Shown in pieces: positions 1 through 7,298 of a stretch of DNA of 26,248 nt. How positions within the stretch are numbered: the first letter of the stretch is position 1; every line of letters begins with the position of its first letter. Made by a program: the position numbers and the translations under genes. Origin of the DNA: Bacillota bacterium (GTDB taxonomy: Bacteria; Bacillota; Clostridia; Acetivibrionales; DTU013); contig JAEYRF010000159.1 of the NCBI GenBank assembly GCA_023409615.1, positions 1 through 26,248 of the forward strand, given 5' to 3'. The notes below the pieces were generated by a model. It made no database searches. It worked only from the letters and a program-made list of their open reading frames with translations, and was not told the DNA's origin.

Positions 1-1044
1 ATTGACCAGCTGCTTGAAATGGTTCTACTGACTTCAGACGTACTTGAATTGAAGTCTGATCCCAACAGGCAGGCAAAAGGTACTGTTATCGAAGCAAAAC
101 TGGATAAGAACAGAGGACCTCTCGCAACAGTACTTGTACAAAGAGGTACGTTGAAGGTCGGAGACTCCCTTGTTACAGGTGCCACGGTCGGCAGAATCAG
201 GGCAATGGTGGATGATAAAGGCAGCATGGTAAAAAGCGCCGGACCATCGACTCCGGTTGAAATACTTGGTTTGTCGGATGTACCTGAAGCAGGTGAATTG
301 TTCTATGCAATAGAGGATGAAAAGGTAGCCAGACATCTTGCCGAAAAGAGGAAGTATAAGCAGAAGGAAGAGCAGATGCATGTTTCCTCCAAGGTCACGC
401 TTGATGATTTGTATAAACAGATTCAAGAAGGCAAGGTCAAGGATCTGAACATTATCATTAAGGCAGATGTCCAGGGTTCTGTACAAGCGGTAAAGCAATC
501 TTTGGAGAAGCTTTCAAACGATGAAGTCAGGATCAATGTCATTCATGGCGGTGTCGGTGCTATTACAGAGTATGATGTCATGCTGGCCAGTGTTTCTAAT
601 GCCATAATTATAGGTTTTAATGTAAGACATGGCGCCAATGTGGCAGAAGCTGCTGAAAATGCCGGTGTGGATATACGCCTCTACAGTGTAATATACAATG
701 CCATCGAGGACATTGAAGCAGCTATGAAGGGGTTACTTGAACCGACGTTTAAAGAGGTAGTATTGGGGCATACTGAAATTAGACAGATATTTAAGGTTTC
801 CAATGTTGGAACAATTGCAGGCTGCTACGTGCTGGATGGAAAGATTCAAAGAAACAATGATGTCAGGGTTATCAGAGACGGTATTGTTGTTCACGAGGGC
901 AAATTAAATTCCCTCAAACGTTTCAAAGACGATGCGAAGGAAGTCCTGCAGGGATTTGAATGCGGCTTGGCTTTGGAACGATTCAACGATATAAAGGAAA
1001 ATGATATTATTGAATCTTATATGATGGAAGAGGTTAAACGTTAA
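1..1044 (+). CDS. infB: Translation initiation factor IF-2, C-terminal part (5' end outside the window)
   Basis: The frame is open from the first base and carries 347 residues up to the TAA at 1042-1044. IF-2 is the GTPase that places initiator fMet-tRNA on the 30S subunit and promotes subunit joining. The GTPase domain lies upstream of the window. Visible here are the end of the G domain (DQLLEMVLLTSD), the beta-barrel after it (KGTVIEAKLDKNRGPLATVLV), the domain III segment (DLNIIIKADVQGSVQAVKQSL, split around position 440-500), and the C-terminal fMet-tRNA-binding barrel (IRQIFKVSNVGTIAGCYV, then GFECGLALERFNDIKENDII). No frameshift is visible. It is followed by rbfA, as in the conserved nusA-infB-rbfA order of Firmicutes. 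Identification is very secure; only the 5' truncation by the window limits it. Confidence 0.97.
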   Translation: MDQLLEMVLLTSDVLELKSDPNRQAKGTVIEAKLDKNRGPLATVLVQRGTLKVGDSLVTGATVGRIRAMVDDKGSMVKSAGPSTPVEILGLSDVPEAGELFYAIEDEKVARHLAEKRKYKQKEEQMHVSSKVTLDDLYKQIQEGKVKDLNIIIKADVQGSVQAVKQSLEKLSNDEVRINVIHGGVGAITEYDVMLASVSNAIIIGFNVRHGANVAEAAENAGVDIRLYSVIYNAIEDIEAAMKGLLEPTFKEVVLGHTEIRQIFKVSNVGTIAGCYVLDGKIQRNNDVRVIRDGIVVHEGKLNSLKRFKDDAKEVLQGFECGLALERFNDIKENDIIESYMMEEVKR

Positions 1045-1090
1045 TTAAGGAATTTTGTAAAGGCTCTGAAGAGAGTCACTAAAAAGGCTG

Positions 1091-1118
1091 GACGGGCGGG
1101 AATACTGTCTGCCCGGTC
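1091..1118 (+). other. Weak GC-rich hairpin between infB and rbfA
   Basis: CGGGC at 1093-1097 pairs with GCCCG at 1111-1115, and GA/TC can extend the stem if one G is bulged. The 13-nt loop is followed by TTTGTTCTG, not a clean T-run. It could be a leaky terminator, an RNA-processing site or an RNA stabiliser between two co-transcribed genes. Function is inferred from fold only. Confidence 0.3.
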
Positions 1119-1142
1119 TTTGTTCTGTAAGGAGTGATGAGA

Positions 1143-1487
1143 ATGGATAGAACAGATAGAATATCGGAAGAAATGAAGAAGGAAATCAGCAAGATTATAC
1201 AAAATGAACTTAAGGATCCACGACTGCCTAAAATGATAAGTGTAATGAGTGCTGATGTAACCAGAGATCTGCGATATGCGAAAATTTATGTTAGCATATT
1301 GGGTTCGGAGCAGGAAGAAAAGGATGCCATTAATGGTTTGAAAAGTGCCGCCGGTTTCATTCGCCGTGAAATAGGCCACAGACTGAAGCTGCGATATACA
1401 CCTGAGCTATTGTTTGAACTGGATCATTCAATAGAGCGAGGTGTTTATATTACAAAGCTTATAAACGATACTATGAGTGATAAGTAG
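1143..1487 (+). CDS. rbfA: 30S ribosome-binding factor A
   Basis: This 114-residue protein is the usual size of RbfA, a KH-fold factor that binds the 30S subunit near the 5' end of 16S rRNA and is needed for late small-subunit maturation and cold adaptation. The N-terminal RISEEMKKEISKIIQNELKDPRL segment (in two parts, residues 5-27), the VTRDLRYAKIYVS strand and the RREIGHRLKLRYTPELLFELD C-terminal helix-strand pattern are typical. I chose ATG 1143 because AAGGAG at 1129-1134 sits 8 nt upstream; in-frame GTG 1134 and ATG 1137 overlap or abut that site. The next gene, nrnA, starts 11 nt after the stop, so the two are surely co-transcribed. Confidence 0.93.
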   Translation: MDRTDRISEEMKKEISKIIQNELKDPRLPKMISVMSADVTRDLRYAKIYVSILGSEQEEKDAINGLKSAAGFIRREIGHRLKLRYTPELLFELDHSIERGVYITKLINDTMSDK

Positions 1488-1498
1488 GAGACTCTGAC

Positions 1499-2452
1499 AT
1501 GCTGGATAAGATAGCTGATACAATAATTAAATCAGATACTATAGCTATATTACCTCATGTGGCCTCAGATGGAGATGCCCTGGGCTCTTCATTTGCGCTT
1601 GCACTTGTTTTATCAGATATTGGGAAAAAGGTGGATGTGCTTTTGGAAGAAGATGTACCGCTCTTATATAGTTTTTTGCCGGGTAAGAATCTTTCAAAGG
1701 TTTATGTAAAAAACGACATACATTATTCCCTGGCACTTGCGCTGGATTGTGGCGACATAGAGAGGCTCGGCTGCAGAAGAGATCTGTTCGACAGAGCGGA
1801 TCATACGGTAAATATTGATCATCACAATACTAATACTAAATTTGCGGTGCAAAATTATATCGATACGGCCTCATCTTCAACAGGAGAGATTATTTATATG
1901 CTTTTAGGGAAGATGGGTCAGAAAATCGGCACAGATGCAGCTGTCAATCTATATATTGCAATATCGACAGACACCGGTGGATTCCGCTATAGCAACACAG
2001 GCGCCAGGACTCATTTGATTACTTCGGAGCTTATCAGCCGGGGAGTAAATGTGGCTGAAATATCACAAATAGTATTTGACACCACCTCATATGAAAAGGT
2101 GAAGTTAACCGGGGCTGCAATACAGTCAATTGAGTTGGTCGAAGACGGCAGAATTGCAGTGATGGCTCTTTCCAATGAAACAATCAGGAATGCCGGTGCC
2201 AGAGAGGAAGATAGCGACGGTATTATCAATATAGCTAGAAACATCAGGGGTGTAGAAGTTGCCATTATGCTCAGACAAATGGACAGCGGAGATATTAAAG
2301 TTAACCTTCGTTCTAATAAATATGTGGACGTGTCTGCTGTTGCAGGCAGATATTCCGGCGGAGGACATAAAAGGGCAGCCGGTTTTACTACAGCCGGAGA
2401 TCTTGAACAGCTAAAAACTACACTGCTGCAAGATTTGCGGAAAGAGCTCTGA
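1499..2452 (+). CDS. nrnA: DHH/DHHA1 phosphoesterase, NrnA type (nanoRNase / pAp phosphatase)
   Basis: The 317-residue protein belongs to the DHH superfamily. NrnA enzymes degrade 2-5 nt oligoribonucleotides, finishing mRNA decay, and dephosphorylate 3'-phosphoadenosine 5'-phosphate. Metal-binding motifs are all present: H20-VAS-DGDALGS (20-30), DCGD (83-86), DHH (107-109), the D158 region STDTGGFRYS, and the substrate-binding GGGHKRAAG of the DHHA1 domain (287-295). ATG 1499 has TAGGAG 8 nt upstream, made partly from the rbfA stop codon. Only one base separates its TGA from the truB ATG, suggesting translational coupling. The order rbfA-nrnA-truB is common in Clostridia. The activity split (oligoRNA versus pAp) cannot be decided from sequence. 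Confidence 0.93.
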   Translation: MLDKIADTIIKSDTIAILPHVASDGDALGSSFALALVLSDIGKKVDVLLEEDVPLLYSFLPGKNLSKVYVKNDIHYSLALALDCGDIERLGCRRDLFDRADHTVNIDHHNTNTKFAVQNYIDTASSSTGEIIYMLLGKMGQKIGTDAAVNLYIAISTDTGGFRYSNTGARTHLITSELISRGVNVAEISQIVFDTTSYEKVKLTGAAIQSIELVEDGRIAVMALSNETIRNAGAREEDSDGIINIARNIRGVEVAIMLRQMDSGDIKVNLRSNKYVDVSAVAGRYSGGGHKRAAGFTTAGDLEQLKTTLLQDLRKEL

Positions 2453-2453
2453 C

Positions 2454-3347
2454 ATGGATGGAATATTGAACATCTTAAAGCCATGCGGAATGACCTCCTT
2501 TGATGTTGTAGCACATTTGCGCGGATTGCTGGGGACCAGGAAAATAGGACACGCAGGAACACTGGATCCTTTGGCTGTCGGAGTTCTTCCTGTTTGTACC
2601 GGCAGGGCAACAAAAGCGATTGAGTTTATGATGGATAAGGACAAGGTATATCGTGCTGAGCTGACTCTTGGAGCTAGAACTGATACGCAGGATTCTTCGG
2701 GTAATGTGCTTTCCACCAGTGATGTGAAATGCACAGATGAGGAGATAAATAAAGCAGTCCAATCTTTTACCGGAAAGTATATGCAAATTCCGCCTATGTA
2801 TTCAGCTCTGAAGGTGGACGGAAAAAGGCTCTACGATCTGGCAAGGGAAGGAGTGCAGATAGAACGTAAGCAAAGGGAAGTCGAGATTTACTCGTCTCGT
2901 ATGATGAGCATTGACAGAGCTGATGGCATCAGGGTGCTGTTGGATGTGCATTGTTCCAAGGGAACCTATATCAGGACACTGTGTGCAGATATTGGTGAAA
3001 TGCTTGGCTGTGGCGGGCATATGTCTTTTCTTTTGAGAAAAAAGGCAGGTCCTTTTGAAATCGAATCTGCCTTAACGTTGGAGAAGCTGTCATTGATGAA
3101 AGAAAATGGAACGATCCAAAATGCTTTTTCATCGGTGGAGATTGTGTTTACACAACTGAGAAGTTTCACACTAAATGAGCAAGCAGAGAAAAAGTTTATG
3201 AATGGAATGACGGTTAATATTCCGCACATGACTGGGATAGAGGATGAGTTAATCCGTGTATACAGTCCGACAAACAAATTTGCAGCACTTGGATATATTC
3301 TCCGGGGAGAGAGGGGAATACAGCTGAGGGTTAAGAAATTTATATAA
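2454..3347 (+). CDS. truB: tRNA pseudouridine-55 synthase
   Basis: TruB converts U55 in the T-arm of elongator tRNAs to pseudouridine. The 297-residue protein has the N-terminal GILNILKPCGMTSFDVV block, the catalytic motif GHAGTLDPLAVGVLPV with nucleophile Asp38, the YRAELTLGARTDTQDSSG strand, PPMYSALKVDGKRLYDLAREG, and KGTYIRTLCADIGEMLGCG. A C-terminal PUA-like region (about 215-297) completes the usual length. The ATG lies one base after the nrnA TGA. The SD is probably GGAAAGAG in the nrnA C-terminus (about 2439-2446), so reinitiation from nrnA is likely. Nothing is missing. Confidence 0.96.
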   Translation: MDGILNILKPCGMTSFDVVAHLRGLLGTRKIGHAGTLDPLAVGVLPVCTGRATKAIEFMMDKDKVYRAELTLGARTDTQDSSGNVLSTSDVKCTDEEINKAVQSFTGKYMQIPPMYSALKVDGKRLYDLAREGVQIERKQREVEIYSSRMMSIDRADGIRVLLDVHCSKGTYIRTLCADIGEMLGCGGHMSFLLRKKAGPFEIESALTLEKLSLMKENGTIQNAFSSVEIVFTQLRSFTLNEQAEKKFMNGMTVNIPHMTGIEDELIRVYSPTNKFAALGYILRGERGIQLRVKKFI

Positions 3348-3364
3348 GCTGCAAGATACGCAGC

Positions 3365-4327
3365 ATGATTGGGGTCATGATTTTGAAAGTAATTTATGGA
3401 AACGAAAGTGAAAGTGAATCATTTGCCAATCGTTCTACAGCAGTAGGTCTCGGAAATTTTGACGGTCTTCATGTAGGACATATGGCGCTAGTAAACACAC
3501 TCATCAGCGAGGCCAGAATTCATGGGCTGCAATCAGTGATTTATACCTTTACAAAACATCCTGAAAACATCATGAGAAAGAAACTGTTCACCCCGCTTTT
3601 AACAACAGTGGGGAAGCGAGTACAGATCCTGAGTGAAACAGTACTGGATTACGTTTATTTTGATGAGTTCGATGAGGAATATTCGAGAATGGAGCCCGAA
3701 AGCTTTGTAAAGAAGATCTTATTGGACAAGCTTGGTGCACGGCTTGTCGTTGCCGGTTTCAATTATCGTTTTGGCTACATGGGGCAGGGTGATGTCGGGC
3801 TGCTCAGGACGATGGGTAAAAGATATAATTTCCGTGTGATTATTATTCCACCTGTAAAAGTGGACGATGAAATCGTGAGCAGCACAGCAATAAGAGAGTA
3901 TGTTAAAAAAGGTGAAATGGAGAATGTTTTCAGACTTCTGGGGAGGCATTATTCAATTACAGGAGAGGTGATGGATGGAAAGCGCATGGGTCGAAGAATA
4001 GGTTTCCCGACGGCAAATCTACATCCTGAGGAATATCTAATCCTGCCGAGAGAAGGTATATATATTACTAGGACTCTTTATAATGGAGAGTTCTACAGCA
4101 GCCTGACCAATATCGGGCGGAACCCTACTTTTGAAGATTCGGAAAAAGTGAGCGTTGAAACGCATATACTTAATTTTAACCGAGATATTTACAGAAGCAA
4201 CATCGAAGTGTTTCTCCTGTCTTTTTTACGTGATGAGTTAAAATTTGAAAATGCACAGGAGCTTTCGAAGCAGATATTGCTGGATGTAAGCGCTGCAAGG
4301 GAGTACTTCGGTTTGAAGCCTATGTGA
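3365..4327 (+). CDS. ribF: Bifunctional riboflavin kinase / FAD synthetase
   Basis: RibF phosphorylates riboflavin to FMN and adenylylates FMN to FAD in the cytoplasm. The N-terminal FAD synthetase (nucleotidyltransferase) domain shows GNFDGLHVGH (30-39), YTFTKHP, AGFNYRFG and the STAIREYV motif (173-180). The C-terminal riboflavin kinase domain shows GKRMGRRIGFPTANL (205-219) and TNIGRNPTF. The start is uncertain: ATG 3365 has no good SD, ATG 3377 has GGGG only 2 nt upstream, and TTG 3383 (giving MKVIYG, close to typical RibF N-termini) has GGGG 3371-3374 at 8 nt. I list the longest form; TTG 3383 may well be the true start. It is the last gene of the infB-side cluster here. rpsO, its usual neighbour, does not follow. 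Confidence 0.94.
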   Translation: MIGVMILKVIYGNESESESFANRSTAVGLGNFDGLHVGHMALVNTLISEARIHGLQSVIYTFTKHPENIMRKKLFTPLLTTVGKRVQILSETVLDYVYFDEFDEEYSRMEPESFVKKILLDKLGARLVVAGFNYRFGYMGQGDVGLLRTMGKRYNFRVIIIPPVKVDDEIVSSTAIREYVKKGEMENVFRLLGRHYSITGEVMDGKRMGRRIGFPTANLHPEEYLILPREGIYITRTLYNGEFYSSLTNIGRNPTFEDSEKVSVETHILNFNRDIYRSNIEVFLLSFLRDELKFENAQELSKQILLDVSAAREYFGLKPM

Positions 4328-4392
4328 TTACATATAAGTGTAATAAATTATTAACAATAGAAGACAAAGCGTCATTTCTCTCGTAAATTGTC

Positions 4393-4422
4393 TTGACAGT
4401 GTTTTAAATGTCGCTGTATAAA
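4393..4422 (+). promoter_or_regulatory. Sigma-A-type promoter of the ABC efflux cassette, with a dyad in its spacer
   Basis: A perfect -35 hexamer TTGACA (4393-4398) is followed after 18 bp by TATAAA (4417-4422). The hexamers are a good match to the vegetative consensus and sit in the only sizeable gap (108 bp) between ribF and the ATPase gene. An imperfect inverted repeat, ACAGTG (4396-4401) and CGCTGT (4412-4417), fills the spacer and could be a repressor or MerR-like site. The predicted start site is only about 7 nt before ATG 4436, so the leader would be very short. Translation might instead begin at ATG 4448. Confidence 0.6.
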
Positions 4423-4435
4423 GGATGGGTGGATC

Positions 4436-5170
4436 ATGATCATTAGAATGAAGGATATTGGTAAAATTTACGATACCGGAAAAATTCAGGTAGAAGCATT
4501 GAAAAATGTCAATATAAGTATTGAAAAGGGTGAGTTTGTTTCAATAATGGGACCATCCGGTTCAGGCAAATCTACGCTGATGAATATAATCGGATGCCTT
4601 GATAAATCTACCTCCGGGTCTTACGAGCTGGATAGCGTCAATATCTCTGAATTGGACGAAATAGAGCTGGCGAAAATTCGTAATACGAAGATTGGTTTCG
4701 TATTTCAATCCTTTAATCTTCTTCCCAGGATTACAGCACTGCAAAATGTTGAATTGCCTATGATTTACGCCGGGATTGGTAAAAAGGAGCGCAGAGTCAA
4801 GGCAATTGAAGCTCTTGAAAGAGTGAGCCTGGTTGAAAGAATGGATCACAAGCCAAACGAGCTTTCCGGCGGCCAAAAGCAGAGAGTGGCCATTGCCAGG
4901 GCACTTGTGAATAATCCAGCAATCATACTGGCAGACGAACCTACAGGCAATCTTGATACGGCATCAGGTGAGGATATCATGGCTGTCTTTCAGGAACTGA
5001 ACAGGGAAGGGGTCACAATGGTTTTGGTTACGCATGAACCGGATATTGCCGAGCACACTAAGAGGATCGTAAAGTTCCGTGACGGTTTCCTTATCAGTGA
5101 CGAAAAAGTCAGAGAACCGATTGATGCAAGAGATATGATTAAGGAAATAAAAGCCAAGGCAGTTGTCTGA
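4436..5170 (+). CDS. ABC transporter ATP-binding protein, MacB/LolD-like
   Basis: The 244-residue cytoplasmic ATPase should power the permease encoded at 7299-8513. Walker A GPSGSGKST is at 39-47, the Q-loop glutamine at 91 (FVFQSFNLLP), the signature LSGGQ at 143-147 followed by KQRVAIARAL, Walker B IILADE at 163-168, the D-loop GNLD, and the H-loop histidine at 200 (VTHEPD). The spacing and the FQSFNLLPRITALQNVELP stretch are characteristic of the MacB/LolD/FtsE-like MJ0796 subfamily, which serves FtsX-type permeases by mechanotransmission rather than classic transmembrane channels. It is the first gene of a four-gene plus-strand cassette. ATG 4436 has GGTGG at 4428-4432 close upstream; ATG 4448 is an alternative. 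The substrate is unknown. Confidence 0.93.
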   Translation: MIIRMKDIGKIYDTGKIQVEALKNVNISIEKGEFVSIMGPSGSGKSTLMNIIGCLDKSTSGSYELDSVNISELDEIELAKIRNTKIGFVFQSFNLLPRITALQNVELPMIYAGIGKKERRVKAIEALERVSLVERMDHKPNELSGGQKQRVAIARALVNNPAIILADEPTGNLDTASGEDIMAVFQELNREGVTMVLVTHEPDIAEHTKRIVKFRDGFLISDEKVREPIDARDMIKEIKAKAVV

Positions 5171-5207
5171 GGACAAGTAAATTAATAGAAGGAAAGAGGA
5201 TGATCGT

Positions 5208-5969
5208 ATGTCAGAGCTTCACGTAACGAACATTAACGAAAATTCATCTATTGAGCTTATCGAACAACCCGGGTTTTTTAAACGCCTGTGGTGGGTTTTT
5301 ACATCTCCGGGAAAACTGATGGCAGCTCTTTCAGAAAAACCAAGGGTGCTATTCTGGATGATATTCGGTGCTATAGTAATGGACATCAAGTACCTTGTAA
5401 GGATGCCCTTATTTAAAGATATGCTTAGAAGCCAGGCTCTAGCTCAAGCGCAGTCAGGCATGTATGAATCCTTCGGGATTGAAATGACACCTGAAATGGT
5501 AGAGGCTAGCCTGCCTAGTTCAATTAATATAGGATTGATATCTATTGTGCCATCATTTATTATTGGCTTTCTGTTATCTGCATTGATATTTTTCGCCATA
5601 TTGAAGATAATGGGTGGCCAGGGCAAGTTTAAGGCCTATTTATCGGTTGTGGTCCATGCAAATATTATTCTGGTGCTCTATACGCTGCTAGTGATCCCGA
5701 TTTCTTATATCACAGGCAGTCTGCATGAGACTCCTACTTTGACAAGTCTTGCAACACTGCTCTCGCCGGATCAGGCCGGCACGACTTTGTTTAGTATTCT
5801 GTCGGCCATTGATGTTTTCAAGATATGGTATTATGCAGTTTTAGCCATTGGCTTTGCTACGGTGAGCAAGCTAAAAAAGAAACATGTATACGCAATTACA
5901 GCCGGTATATTCATTATCGGTATTATAATAAGCGTCATTGGCACATCAGTAACAAATGCTTTTATGTAA
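5208..5969 (+). CDS. YIP1-family integral membrane protein
   Basis: The 253-residue protein begins with a short cytoplasmic segment (PGFFKRLWWVFTSPGKLMAAL, residues 21-41) typical of bacterial Yip1-domain proteins. It then has about five hydrophobic segments near residues 47-65, 108-133, 146-168, 196-220 and 228-248. The KIMGGQGKFKAYLSVVVHAN block (133-152) is the Yip1-like signature. The SD is AAAGAGG upstream of ATG 5208. It lies 37 bp after the ATPase gene and 45 bp before the adaptor gene, so it is part of the ABC cassette. Yip1 proteins in bacteria have no settled biochemical role. Position suggests an accessory subunit or assembly factor for the transporter, which is inference. Confidence 0.85.
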   Translation: MSELHVTNINENSSIELIEQPGFFKRLWWVFTSPGKLMAALSEKPRVLFWMIFGAIVMDIKYLVRMPLFKDMLRSQALAQAQSGMYESFGIEMTPEMVEASLPSSINIGLISIVPSFIIGFLLSALIFFAILKIMGGQGKFKAYLSVVVHANIILVLYTLLVIPISYITGSLHETPTLTSLATLLSPDQAGTTLFSILSAIDVFKIWYYAVLAIGFATVSKLKKKHVYAITAGIFIIGIIISVIGTSVTNAFM

Positions 5970-6014
5970 GGCTCTTGCGATGTAGGACACAGACGAATTT
6001 TGCGGAGGGTAATT

Positions 6015-7280
6015 ATGAGTAAAAAGGTAGTATTTGGCGCGTTGATAGGCATATCCGTAATTGCACTTATAACAGTGGGGATACTGAAAGCTACCGGTAC
6101 TTCCGGCGGAAATGCTGTTTTAGTAGAAACAATAAAAATTGAAAAAGGTGAGATCTCATCGTATATTTCTGCAGATGGAGTCGTGGAAGAGGTTGAGAAG
6201 GCTGAAGTCTTTTTTGATACACCGTTGAAGGTAAACAAGGTGTTGATTGAGGAAGGGCAGAAGGTTACAAAAGGTCAACAGTTGCTGGAATTAGATCTGG
6301 ATTCATTGAATTCACAGTTGGAGACCTATAAAATAAACAAGAATTCACAACAAACTTCACTGAACTCAAAGACTTTGGATGCTGAGGTCGAAAGGGCTTC
6401 AAATAATTTGAAGGCTGCGGAGAGAAGTTATAATGATGCAAAGAAAACTTTTGAAGACAACAAGGTATTGTATGAAGCAAATGCCATTTCAAAGTCGGAG
6501 CTGGAGATGTCAGAAAAAGCTTATATTGAATCAGAATCCGGCATAAGTGGTCTTAAGAATGCAAGAATAGCCTACAACGCTGCAGTTGAGAGCAGGAAAA
6601 ACTCAAAAAAGTCGGGAGAAGACAATCTCAAGGTTACAGATATTCAGATTTCGGATTTGGAGAAGAAAATCAATGCGATCCGTGATGAGTGTTTGAGCCC
6701 TATCGATGGAGTAATTGTCAGCATAGGAGTGCAGGAAGGAGCCTATACCAGCGCTATGCAGTCAGCTTATAAAATCATCGATCCCGATAAGCTGCAGGTC
6801 AGGGCAAAGATAAACGAGTATGATATAAAAAATGTGAAAGCCGAGCAGAATGTCAAGTTGACCGGTGACTCTATCGAAAAAGGGACAAATGTACCGGGGA
6901 TTGTCAAGAGTGTGTCCCCTGTGGCAGTATCAAGCATGACATCCAGCGGCAATGAGACGGTTGTAGAAGTACTGATTCGAGTAGATGATGCAGGAGACGT
7001 ATTAAAACCCGGACTTAATGTGACATGTGAAATTGCAACACTGGATAAAAAAGATATCCTGCTGGCGCCAATGGAAGCAATAACGCCGGATAAGGATGAT
7101 AATATGATGGTGTTTATCGTTGATGAGGGGACAAAGACTCTGAAGCAACAGAATGTGAGGATCGGAATCACATCTGATATGCACGTTGAGATACTGGAAG
7201 GACTGCAAGAAGGAACGCTGATTGTGCTGGATCCGCAGCCAAGCTATACAGACGGTATGCGTGTAAGGATAAAAGAGTAG
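6015..7280 (+). CDS. HlyD/MacA-like periplasmic-adaptor (membrane fusion) protein
   Basis: This 421-residue adaptor has one N-terminal membrane anchor (about residues 5-24), a first beta strand and lipoyl half (ISADGVVEEVEKAEVFFD, then LKVNKVLIEEGQKVTKGQ), a long alpha-helical hairpin with strong coiled-coil character (about 95-215), the second lipoyl half (LSPIDGVIVSIGVQEGAY), and beta-barrel and membrane-proximal domains to the C-terminus. In Gram-positive MacAB-like systems such proteins form the extracellular part of the exporter. I chose ATG 6015 because GGAGGG at 6004-6009 lies just upstream; the in-frame TTG at 6000 precedes that site. The permease follows after 18 bp. Family assignment is strong; substrate unknown. 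Confidence 0.91.
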   Translation: MSKKVVFGALIGISVIALITVGILKATGTSGGNAVLVETIKIEKGEISSYISADGVVEEVEKAEVFFDTPLKVNKVLIEEGQKVTKGQQLLELDLDSLNSQLETYKINKNSQQTSLNSKTLDAEVERASNNLKAAERSYNDAKKTFEDNKVLYEANAISKSELEMSEKAYIESESGISGLKNARIAYNAAVESRKNSKKSGEDNLKVTDIQISDLEKKINAIRDECLSPIDGVIVSIGVQEGAYTSAMQSAYKIIDPDKLQVRAKINEYDIKNVKAEQNVKLTGDSIEKGTNVPGIVKSVSPVAVSSMTSSGNETVVEVLIRVDDAGDVLKPGLNVTCEIATLDKKDILLAPMEAITPDKDDNMMVFIVDEGTKTLKQQNVRIGITSDMHVEILEGLQEGTLIVLDPQPSYTDGMRVRIKE

Positions 7281-7298
7281 AAGGAGAGAAGTGAGTAC

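Noticed and set aside
2011..2613. Minus-strand 200-codon frame across nrnA and truB
   Set aside because: Antisense to two conserved enzymes with all motifs; it lacks any recognisable domain.
5825..6022. Plus-strand 65-codon frame bridging the YIP1 and adaptor genes
   Set aside because: Overlaps both genes in another frame; product is not protein-like and no SD precedes it.
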